From: Nitrospina sp.
Lineage (GTDB): Bacteria; Nitrospinota; Nitrospinia; Nitrospinales; Nitrospinaceae
Length of the DNA stretch: 7,444 bases
Assembly (NCBI GenBank): GCA_004357435.1
Contig: SMVS01000107.1
Span: 1-7,444, forward strand
Reading direction: 5' to 3'
The notes under the pieces were generated by a model. The model made no database searches. It had not been told where the DNA came from and was given only the letters and a program-made list of their open reading frames with translations. The first letter of the stretch is position 1. Every line of letters begins with the position of its first letter. A program made the position numbers and the translations under genes. Shown here piece after piece: positions 1 to 5,859 of the stretch.

Positions 1-63
1 ACCGATCATAAGAAAAAAATCCTTCTATTGGAACTCGCGGGTGTGCCGGACAGCGCAATATAA
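1..63 (+). CDS. Possible 3' end of an upstream gene (partial)
   Basis: The frame starting at base 1 is open to a TAA at 61-63 and would encode a 20-residue C-terminal tail, TDHKKKILLLELAGVPDSAI. The mix of a Lys-rich stretch, a Leu-rich strand and an ordinary tail looks protein-like, and the stop overlaps the ATG of the next small ORF as TAATG. However, the other two plus-strand frames are also largely open across these few bases, so the choice of frame rests on composition and the overlap alone. I do not recognise the family, and no function is proposed. Confidence 0.35.
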   Translation, partial: TDHKKKILLLELAGVPDSAI

Positions 64-167
64 TGAGAAATCATCATCGTAAAATTGTATCACAGGAAAA
101 TGGACGTTGGGTAGGAGAACCTTTTGAGCGGGAGTTGGAAAAAATTACGTTGTATAGAAAAAATTAG
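63..167 (+). CDS. Small ORF, 34 aa, unknown function
   Basis: An ATG at 63-65 shares its A with the preceding TAA, giving TAATG, a layout common in translationally coupled genes. It opens a 34-codon frame ending in TAG at 165-167. The product is very charged and basic at the N terminus (MRNHHRK) and again near the C terminus, with a central SQENGRWVGEPFE segment; it has no signal peptide, Cys pair or membrane segment. No strong Shine-Dalgarno is visible, so expression would depend on coupling to the gene before it. The region is more AT-rich than the rest of the window. The ORF could be chance or a frameshifted continuation of the upstream gene. I do not recognise it. Confidence 0.25.
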   Translation: MRNHHRKIVSQENGRWVGEPFERELEKITLYRKN

Positions 168-183
168 AGACCCAGCGGTTTTT

Positions 184-211
184 TTTACATCATAAGGTTT
201 GAAAACATAAT
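184..211 (+). promoter_or_regulatory. Candidate sigma70 promoter for the ZIP gene
   Basis: A TTTACA box (184-189) lies 16 bases before CATAAT (206-211); each differs from the sigma70 consensus at one position. The expected start near base 218 would give a leader of about 175 nt before the ZIP start codon. A second -10-like TATACT sits at 232-237, but without a good -35 at the right distance. The -35 overlaps the end of a run of eight T (179-186). Confidence 0.45.
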
Positions 212-217
212 TCTCGC

Positions 218-393
218 TTTATCAAATAAGGTATACTGACGCGCTCATCAGGCCCCTCAGGGGCCTGCGTGCCGCTGGGCGAAAGGGTTGCCCCTTGGAA
301 CCTTGCCCAACAATTGCGGGGCGCGGGACAGAGTGCAGACCATTTTGCTCCGAGCCAAACCCGGCCCGATTTTCTCAACACAATGGATTTTTA
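218..393 (+). promoter_or_regulatory. Long structured 5' leader of the ZIP transporter gene
   Basis: About 175 bases between the predicted start site and the ZIP start codon hold no convincing gene but several complementary segments. The first is a perfect 8-bp hairpin at 249-267, possibly extended by ACG (239-241) pairing with CGT (268-270) across a bulge. The second is a compound stem in which TGGGC (276-280) pairs with GCCCA (305-309), continued by AAGG (283-286) with CCTT (301-304), and enclosed by CCGC (272-275) with GCGG (316-319). The helices lie side by side, as in a folded leader RNA. I compared it by eye with the riboswitch cores I remember (ZTP, yybP-ykoY, NiCo, fluoride, SAH, cobalamin) and could not match it. 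A metal-responsive or other regulatory role is inference only. Confidence 0.4.
249..267 (+). repeat. Perfect 8-bp stem-loop in the ZIP leader
   Basis: CAGGCCCC (249-256) and GGGGCCTG (260-267) are exact inverted repeats around a TCA loop, a very stable GC-rich hairpin. No T-run follows on either strand close enough to make it an intrinsic terminator, so it is more likely part of a folded leader or a protein-binding site. Confidence 0.6.
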
Positions 394-1116
394 ATGGACA
401 ACACCCTGATTTACATTTTTCTGAGTTTTATTTTTGCCGTCACGCTGGTCGGCGGATGGATTCCCACTATCAAGGTGTGGTCGCAGAACACCTTTCGTCT
501 TTTGATCAGTTTTTGCGCGGGAATACTGCTGGGTGCGGTGTTTTTTCATATGACTCCAGTGGTTTCTCTCATTTTGGGGAAACAAATGGGGTTTCCCATC
601 ATGATCGGGTTTTTAGGGATCTACGTGATGGAAAAATTTGTCATGGTCCATCCTTGTGAGGAGGGCGCTTGTGACTATCATAAAATTGGAGTTGCGGCCT
701 ATGTCGGGATCGGGTTCCACAGCATTCTCGATGGCGTGGCCATTGGCGCAGGCAGTATGCTGAATTTGAGCATGGTGATTCTGTTGGCGGTCACCCTCCA
801 CAAATTCCCGGCGGCGCTGGCTCTGAGCAGTATTTTGGTCAAGGGAGGAGAATACTCCCGTCGGAAAATTCTAGTCTCCATGTTTGTGTTCGCGCTGGCG
901 ACTCCCCTGGGGGCGATCCTGTCGATGCACCTCATGGAGGGGGTTCAATCGTATCTCATAGGATTTGCCTTGGGTGTCTCCGCGGGAACATTTCTTTATA
1001 TATCGATCGGCGACCTTTTGCCCACCGTCCATGAGCAGGATGAAAAAAAATACCACAACCTGGTTTCGCTCTCATTGGGATTGATTGTTATGTTTGTCTC
1101 CATGGACATCGCCTGA
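394..1116 (+). CDS. ZIP-family divalent metal transporter
   Basis: This 240-residue, highly hydrophobic inner-membrane protein resembles ZIP (SLC39/ZupT/GufA-like) metal importers, which usually move Zn2+, Fe2+ or Mn2+ into the cytoplasm. About eight membrane segments can be drawn. The TM4 signature is HSILDGVAIGAG (109-120), the TM5 signature is HKFPAALALSS (136-146), and late SAGTFLYISIGDLLP (196-210) is a typical ZIP element. Between TM3 and TM4 lies a Cys/His loop, HPCEEGACDYH (86-96), a plausible metal-binding loop. TM5 has Lys137 where canonical family members carry Glu, so specificity may differ. I chose ATG 394 because the protein then starts with a membrane segment. In-frame TTG starts upstream (e.g. 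295) would add a non-family, Cys-rich extension running through the structured leader. No clear Shine-Dalgarno is seen. An ABC exporter operon follows 51 nt downstream. Confidence 0.85.
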   Translation: MDNTLIYIFLSFIFAVTLVGGWIPTIKVWSQNTFRLLISFCAGILLGAVFFHMTPVVSLILGKQMGFPIMIGFLGIYVMEKFVMVHPCEEGACDYHKIGVAAYVGIGFHSILDGVAIGAGSMLNLSMVILLAVTLHKFPAALALSSILVKGGEYSRRKILVSMFVFALATPLGAILSMHLMEGVQSYLIGFALGVSAGTFLYISIGDLLPTVHEQDEKKYHNLVSLSLGLIVMFVSMDIA

Positions 1117-1167
1117 TGCGATTGCATTCTTGTACGGGATGCGGACCCTGAGCTCCCTATCCGGCCC

Positions 1168-2916
1168 ATGAACCGAATCAAACCGTTTCTGCATTATTTG
1201 TTAGCCTACCGTTTTCAAATCATGATGGGGATTGGCGCCTTGCTGGTGACCGATCTGGCAGGCCTGACCATTCCCTGGTTGATCAAAACAGTGATCGATT
1301 TTCTTCCCGATCAGCCTTCCGGTCTGCTGTTGGCACAGTTCGCGGGATGGTTGCTCCTGGCGGCTCTGGTTCAGGGGGTGTCGCGGTTCGGATGGAGAAA
1401 ATTCCTGTTCGGTACTTCCCGGAAAATTGAGGTGGACATCTTAAATGATCTGTTCGCCCACTTCATGACCCTGGATCAGACCTTTTTTCAAAAACAGCAG
1501 ATTGGCGACTTGATGTCCCGCGGCACCAACGATCTCCGCGCGGTGAAAGAATTTTTAGGGCTGGGGTTGCTGGTGGTGGTGGACGCGGTGGTGGTGATCC
1601 TCGCGTGCGTTTCCCTGATGGTTTACATCAATCCCGAACTGGCCCTAATCACGCTCCTCCCGTTGCCTCTGGTGTCCCTGTTGTTTTTTGGCTTTATCCG
1701 CGCCATCAGCATTCGCCATACAGCCATCCAGGAACACCTTGCCAAAATCACCTCCATGGTGCAGGAAAACCTGGCGGGCATTCGTGTTCTCCATGCGTTT
1801 GTTCAGGAAGAAAATGAAATTAAAAAATTTGACGGATTGAATCGCGAGCATATCGAAAAGAACATGCGTCTGGCCAGGTTGTTCGCCGTGTTCACGCCCT
1901 CTTTGGTATTGACCACGGGAACAGCGGCTTTACTTTCTCTGTGGATTGGCGGCAAAGAAGTCATCGCGGGAGAGCTCACCCTCGGGTCATTCGTGGCGTT
2001 CAATAGTTATTTGGTCATGCTTTCCTGGCCGATGATGGCGATTGGCTTTGTCGTCAATCTGACGCAGAAAGGATTGTCTGCCATGAGCCGCCTGCAGGAA
2101 ATTTTCGATGCCAGGTCTTCTCTGGATCAGGTCACACCCGTCGATCCCGATTTCAAAATAGAAGGCGCCATAGAATTTAAAGGTTTGTATTTTACCTACC
2201 CGGAGGCCGACCAGCGGGTGTTGCAGGATGTCGATTTTGTGGTCCAGCCCGGAAGCAGCCTCGCCCTGGTGGGCATGATCGGTTCCGGAAAAAGTTCATT
2301 GGTGCAGTTGATCCCGCGCATTTTTGAGGTGGCACGATCGACCCTATGGATCGACGGCAAGCCGATCCAGGAAATCCTGCCGGACTTGCTGAGGCGGAGT
2401 ATCGGTTACGTGGAACAAGAGCCCTTTCTGTTTTCCACCACCATCCGCGAGAATATTGCCATGGGGCGCCCCGGATCTTCTGAGCGGGAGATTGAAGAGA
2501 TGGTCCGCTGTGTTCATCTGCTACCCGATCTGGAACGCTGGCCACTGGGATTGGACACCCTGGTCGGCGAGCGTGGCGTTTCTTTGTCGGGAGGACAAAA
2601 GCAAAGAATCGCTCTGGCGCGGGCGTTGATCCGCCGGCCCAAAATCCTCATCCTCGACGACGCCTTTTCCAGCCTGGATACGGAGACGGAAGCCATCATT
2701 CTGGATAACATGCCGTCTTACATAGAAGGCACCACCACATTGATGATCACGCACCGGCTATCGATGGTGCAAAAGGTGGACCAGATATTGGTGCTGGATG
2801 GAGGGCGCGTGGTTGAGAGGGGTACCCACGGGGAGTTGATGCGCCTGAAAGGGACCTACCAACAGCTATTCGTTAACCAGGCGCTGGCCCGTGAAATGGA
2901 GATCATGTTGCAATGA
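1168..2916 (+). CDS. ABC exporter half-transporter, degenerate Walker B subunit
   Basis: This 582-residue protein fuses a six-helix type-IV exporter membrane domain (about 1-330) to an ATP-binding domain (about 335-582). Visible ATPase motifs are the A-loop Tyr344, Walker A GMIGSGKSS (369-377, Lys375), Q-loop Gln417, signature LSGGQKQR (473-480), Walker B ILILDD (493-498), D-loop SSLD (501-504) and H-loop His529. The residue after the Walker B Asp497 is Asp498, not the catalytic Glu. This is the hallmark of the degenerate-site subunit of heterodimeric exporters such as TM287, BmrC/YheI and LmrC. The next gene overlaps it by ATGA and supplies the partner. The pair would export lipids, drugs or peptides across the inner membrane; the substrate cannot be read from sequence. 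ATG 1168 gives a normal family N terminus, although no good ribosome binding site precedes it. Confidence 0.93.
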   Translation: MNRIKPFLHYLLAYRFQIMMGIGALLVTDLAGLTIPWLIKTVIDFLPDQPSGLLLAQFAGWLLLAALVQGVSRFGWRKFLFGTSRKIEVDILNDLFAHFMTLDQTFFQKQQIGDLMSRGTNDLRAVKEFLGLGLLVVVDAVVVILACVSLMVYINPELALITLLPLPLVSLLFFGFIRAISIRHTAIQEHLAKITSMVQENLAGIRVLHAFVQEENEIKKFDGLNREHIEKNMRLARLFAVFTPSLVLTTGTAALLSLWIGGKEVIAGELTLGSFVAFNSYLVMLSWPMMAIGFVVNLTQKGLSAMSRLQEIFDARSSLDQVTPVDPDFKIEGAIEFKGLYFTYPEADQRVLQDVDFVVQPGSSLALVGMIGSGKSSLVQLIPRIFEVARSTLWIDGKPIQEILPDLLRRSIGYVEQEPFLFSTTIRENIAMGRPGSSEREIEEMVRCVHLLPDLERWPLGLDTLVGERGVSLSGGQKQRIALARALIRRPKILILDDAFSSLDTETEAIILDNMPSYIEGTTTLMITHRLSMVQKVDQILVLDGGRVVERGTHGELMRLKGTYQQLFVNQALAREMEIMLQ

Positions 2917-4721
2917 CTGTTTTGCTGGGAGAAAATCTTGAGGAGCGTTATTACGATGCCACCTTGTTCAAGCGTATCCTCAGTTACCTCAAGCCGTATC
3001 GGACCTGGGTCGCGGGAGCTCTCCTCCTGCTGTTCTGCGTGTCGATTCTCAGTCTGGCCGGCCCCTACCTGACCAAAGTCGCCATCGACGACCATATCAA
3101 GGTGTCGAACTATGCAGGACTGGACACTCTCGCCTTGATCTATCTGGCGGTGTTGGCCGGAGGGTTCCTCTGCCAGCTCCTGCAGTACATCGCCATGCAA
3201 TACATTGGTCAACGTGTGATGTACGATCTGCGCACCCAGGTCTTCACTCATTTGCATAAAATGTCGTTCCGGTTTTTTGATCAGAACCCGATTGGGAAAA
3301 TGGTCACCCGCACGGTGAACGACGTGGAGGTTTTGAATGAGATGCTGACCTCGGGGCTGATTCTTGTGTTCAGCGATCTATTCACTTTGGTCGGAATTTT
3401 CATCATGCTGTCTTGGTTGGACTGGCGGCTGATGCTGGTGGTGTGCGCCGTATTTCCATTTTTGTACCTGGCGACGAATGCCTATCGGACCCGGGCACGC
3501 GATGCTTTGAGAAAAAACCGGGCTCATATTTCCACTCTCAATGCCGCGCTCGAAGAAAACCTCTCGGGTGTGAACACGGTGCAGGTGTTCAATCTGGAAG
3601 AGCATCAAAAGCAACGGTTTTACGAAATCAACAGCGCCAAACTGAAAGAGGATTTGCGCTCGCTCCATTACAACTCGCTTTACCTGCCCTCCATTGACCT
3701 GCTCAGTGCCGTGGGCATCGGATTCGTCATCTGGTACGGCGGCGGCCGGTTTGTGCAGGAGGAAATCCAGCTCGGCGTGCTGGTGGCTTTTCTGCAATAT
3801 CTCCAGAAATTTTTCGAGCCGATTCGTGACCTAGCGGAAAAATTCAATATCATCCAAACCGCGCTGGCATCTTCCGAAAGAGTTTTTGAATTGCTGGACA
3901 CGCCGGAGGAATTGCCCAATCCTGAATCCCCAAAAAAGATCCAGAAAATACAGGGTGCGATCGAATTTAAAAACGTGTGGTTTGCCTACAAAAACGAGGA
4001 TTATGTTTTGGAGGACGTCTCCTTCGTGTTGGAACCGGGCGAGAGCCTCGCCATCGTTGGCGCCACCGGTTCCGGGAAATCAACCATCATCAACACGCTG
4101 TTCCGGTTTTACGATATTCAAAAGGGCAGTATTCTGGTGGATGGAGTTTCCCTGAAAGAGATCGACAAGTACGACTTGAGGCGGCAGATGGCTCTGGTTC
4201 AGCAGGACGTGTTTCTGTTTTCCAGAAAAATTATTGATAACATTCGTTTGGGCAACACGGACCTGGGTTTGGAAGAAGTCGAGTCCATCTCCCAAACGGT
4301 GCAATCCCATCATTTCATCAACAATCTGCCGTTCAAATACGAACAGGAAGTGCTGGAGCGCGGCAGTAGCCTGTCGTTGGGGCAAAAACAGTTGCTGTCC
4401 TTTGCGCGCGCGCTGGCCTCCAAGCCCGGCATTTTGATTTTGGATGAGGCCACCTCGAACGTGGATACCGAAACCGAGCGCCTGATTCAGGACAGCATAC
4501 AAAAATTGGTGAAAGGGCGGACCACTATCATCATCGCCCATCGCCTGTCAACCTTGCGCACGGTCGATAAAGTTTTGGTGCTGAAGGCCGGCAAGGTGGT
4601 GGAGTTTGGCACCCGCCGGGAATTGATGGATAAGAAAGGGACCTATTACCAGTTGATCAAAATGCATTCGGAACTCTCCCCGGCAAACCCGCAACGCTCG
4701 TCGAAGCCAGACAAAACTTGA
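2913..4721 (+). CDS. ABC exporter half-transporter, catalytic partner subunit
   Basis: This 602-residue half-transporter has a membrane domain (about 25-330) and an ATP-binding domain (about 345-590). Motifs are the A-loop Tyr359, Walker A GATGSGKST (383-391, Lys389), Q-loop Gln431, signature LSLGQKQLL (487-495), Walker B ILILDEA with catalytic Glu512, D-loop SNVD (515-518) and H-loop His543. The second signature Gly of LSGGQ is replaced by Leu489, while Walker B is intact: the reciprocal of the upstream gene. This matches the TM288, BmrD/YheH and LmrD class, so the dimer should have one consensus and one degenerate ATP site. Its start overlaps the upstream stop as ATGA (2913-2916), with GGAG at 2898-2901 as a somewhat distant ribosome binding site, which implies translational coupling and balanced subunits. 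The C-terminal tail is polar and Pro/Ser/Lys-rich. Confidence 0.94.
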   Translation: MTVLLGENLEERYYDATLFKRILSYLKPYRTWVAGALLLLFCVSILSLAGPYLTKVAIDDHIKVSNYAGLDTLALIYLAVLAGGFLCQLLQYIAMQYIGQRVMYDLRTQVFTHLHKMSFRFFDQNPIGKMVTRTVNDVEVLNEMLTSGLILVFSDLFTLVGIFIMLSWLDWRLMLVVCAVFPFLYLATNAYRTRARDALRKNRAHISTLNAALEENLSGVNTVQVFNLEEHQKQRFYEINSAKLKEDLRSLHYNSLYLPSIDLLSAVGIGFVIWYGGGRFVQEEIQLGVLVAFLQYLQKFFEPIRDLAEKFNIIQTALASSERVFELLDTPEELPNPESPKKIQKIQGAIEFKNVWFAYKNEDYVLEDVSFVLEPGESLAIVGATGSGKSTIINTLFRFYDIQKGSILVDGVSLKEIDKYDLRRQMALVQQDVFLFSRKIIDNIRLGNTDLGLEEVESISQTVQSHHFINNLPFKYEQEVLERGSSLSLGQKQLLSFARALASKPGILILDEATSNVDTETERLIQDSIQKLVKGRTTIIIAHRLSTLRTVDKVLVLKAGKVVEFGTRRELMDKKGTYYQLIKMHSELSPANPQRSSKPDKT

Positions 4722-4746
4722 TCTCTGTCCAATATTAAGTTATATT
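4718..4746 (+). promoter_or_regulatory. Candidate sigma70 promoter for rlpA
   Basis: TTGATC (4718-4723), overlapping the stop of the second ABC gene, lies 17 bases before TATATT (4741-4746). The expected start site near 4753 gives a ~60-nt leader before the chosen rlpA start. The AT-rich stretch 4727-4770 stands out from its GC-richer neighbours, which supports a promoter here. rlpA could still be partly read from the ABC operon. Confidence 0.4.
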
Positions 4747-4771
4747 TTTCAATAGGTTATGGAATATATTT

Positions 4772-4798
4772 GGGCCCGCGTCGAGACGCGCGTGGCCT
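4772..4798 (+). other. Hairpin between ABC operon and rlpA
   Basis: CGCGT (4777-4781) pairs with ACGCG (4786-4790) around a CGAG tetraloop. The stem is extended after a three-base bulge by GGCC (4773-4776) pairing with GGCC (4794-4797). Only three T follow, so it is a poor intrinsic terminator. It lies just before the rlpA ribosome binding site, where it could attenuate readthrough or tune translation; this role is inference. Confidence 0.35.
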
Positions 4799-4804
4799 TT
4801 ACAT

Positions 4805-4808
4805 GGAG
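4805..4808 (+). promoter_or_regulatory. Ribosome binding site deciding the rlpA start
   Basis: GGAG lies 7 bases before GTG 4816. The alternative in-frame ATG at 4759 has only an AGG two bases away and would put 19 non-signal residues ahead of the lipoprotein signal peptide. The site therefore supports GTG 4816 as the start. Confidence 0.7.
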
Positions 4809-4815
4809 AAATTCG

Positions 4816-5457
4816 GTGCGAAAAATTTTGGCTCTCTGCCTGTTGAGTTTTACCCTGAGCGGTTGCGTCGTGGTCGATTTGGTCAAGGGAACCGTGGGCG
4901 GGATTTATGATTTGACCGCCGGCACGGTGACAGCGGTCTACCACATTGGAAAATTCACTTACACGGTGGTCAAAGCGCCGATAGAGTGGTCGCTGACCAA
5001 TGACGACCTTGAAACCATCGACGGCCTGCCGGTCAAGGAAGCCATCCGGCTGGGCCGGGTGAAAAATTCGCCGTACACTGTGAAAGGCAAAAAATATTAT
5101 CCCATGTCGGTGGCGGCCGCCCACAACTATAAAGCCATAGGAACCGCTTCCTGGTATGGCAACGAAACGTTGAATCAAAAAGACGGGCACATGACGGCCA
5201 ACGGTGAGGCCTTCAATCCCAATGGCCTGTCGGCGGCGCACAAACATTTACCCCTGCCCACCAATGTGCGCGTCACCAACCTGGAAAACGGCCGCTCGGT
5301 GGTGGTGCGGGTCAACGACCGCGGACCTTTCCCCAGTGTCCATAACCCGGCCTCCGGCCGGCGTGTCATCGACCTCAGCTACGGCGCCGCCAAGAAACTC
5401 GGTTTCCATAAAAAAGGCACCGCCCGCGTCAAAATCGAAACCGTCCACGCCGGATAA
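4816..5457 (+). CDS. rlpA: RlpA-family septal-ring lytic transglycosylase lipoprotein
   Basis: This 213-residue protein starts with a lipoprotein signal peptide (MRK, hydrophobic core, LSGC) and predicted lipidated Cys17, so it should sit in the envelope, probably the outer membrane. The C-terminal half is a double-psi beta-barrel. It runs from GTASWYG (109-115) through TANGEAF, AAHKHLPLP and VNDRGPF (166-172) to IDLSYGAAKKLGF. Glu131, His142 and Asp168 lie where the residues important for activity in Pseudomonas RlpA are found. RlpA enzymes cleave glycan strands lacking stem peptides and help daughter cells separate. Residues 18-100 are a Gly/Val-rich linker, including PYTVKGKKYYP, which is usual just before the barrel. 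Unlike E. coli RlpA it has no SPOR domain, so septal targeting may need a partner. The start is GTG, chosen from its ribosome binding site and the signal peptide. It converges with the minus-strand cluster. Confidence 0.9.
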   Translation: MRKILALCLLSFTLSGCVVVDLVKGTVGGIYDLTAGTVTAVYHIGKFTYTVVKAPIEWSLTNDDLETIDGLPVKEAIRLGRVKNSPYTVKGKKYYPMSVAAAHNYKAIGTASWYGNETLNQKDGHMTANGEAFNPNGLSAAHKHLPLPTNVRVTNLENGRSVVVRVNDRGPFPSVHNPASGRRVIDLSYGAAKKLGFHKKGTARVKIETVHAG

Positions 5458-5512
5458 AAGACTCTTTCCACCAGCCACAAAATTAAAATGGCCAATGCTT
5501 TGAATTTGGAAT

Positions 5513-5836
5513 TTACTTTTTGTTGAATCGGATGAGGAGGCGTTCGACGATGCGGTTGTTTTCGATGTGTTCGGTGAGAATTTCTTCCATGTCTGCCTGG
5601 GTTTGCGGCGAATACCAGACGTCGTCCGGATAGATCACCAGGGTAGGCCCGTACTGGCAGGCGTCGAGGCACCCGGCCTTGTTGACCCGCACCTTGCCTT
5701 TCAAGCCGCTTTCATGCACCCGTTTTTTGAGATAGTCGAGCAGGGCCACCGATCCACGGGCACTGCAACAGCCGCGTGGATCCTCCGCCCGCCTTTGGTT
5801 GTTGCATACGAAAATGTGTTTTTTGAATCGGCTCAT
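5513..5836 (-). CDS. Thioredoxin-like [2Fe-2S] ferredoxin
   Basis: This 107-residue cytoplasmic protein matches the thioredoxin-fold 2Fe-2S ferredoxins (Aquifex/Azotobacter Shethna type, related to NuoE). The start has the family pattern KHIFVCNNQR. Expected cluster ligands are Cys11, Cys24, Cys56 and Cys60, with spacing 12, 31 and 3, close to the Aquifex protein. Then come KAGCLDACQYGPTLVIYPD and the VWYSPQTQADMEEILTEH helix region, ending with IVERLL. Cys23 is an extra Cys next to Cys24. It would carry single electrons, but the redox partner is unknown. It begins 23 nt after cysM on the same strand, with no strong Shine-Dalgarno of its own, so it is probably cotranscribed with cysM. The 55 nt to the convergent rlpA stop hold no convincing terminator. 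Confidence 0.9.
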   Translation of the reverse strand: MSRFKKHIFVCNNQRRAEDPRGCCSARGSVALLDYLKKRVHESGLKGKVRVNKAGCLDACQYGPTLVIYPDDVWYSPQTQADMEEILTEHIENNRIVERLLIRFNKK

Positions 5837-5859
5837 GGATTTCGCAAAGCGGTTGGGCC

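Noticed and set aside
168..186. Intrinsic terminator at the run of eight T (179-186)
   Set aside because: The only nearby pairing is a weak 5-bp stem with a G-T wobble (CGTTG with CAGCG) around a ~20-base loop, or a very distant one near 105-112. No compact GC-rich hairpin abuts the T-run.
190..381. 63-codon minus-strand ORF over the leader
   Set aside because: The translation shows no family features, and the region is better explained as a promoter plus leader.
295..393. N-terminal extension of the ZIP protein from TTG 295
   Set aside because: The extra 33 residues do not resemble any ZIP N terminus and run through the predicted leader stems. ATG 394 directly precedes the first membrane segment.
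1116..1151. 11-codon ORF (MRLHSCTGCGP) overlapping the ZIP stop as TGATG
   Set aside because: The CxxC is eye-catching, but the frame is too short to support as a gene and no ribosome binding site or conservation can be shown.
4735..5247. 170-codon minus-strand open frame
   Set aside because: It lies opposite the rlpA promoter region and coding sequence, with no family resemblance and no ribosome binding site. It is a shadow of rlpA.
5458..5512. Bidirectional terminator between rlpA and the ferredoxin gene
   Set aside because: Only a 4-bp CCAA/TTGG stem is present near the T-rich stretch, too weak to call for either strand.
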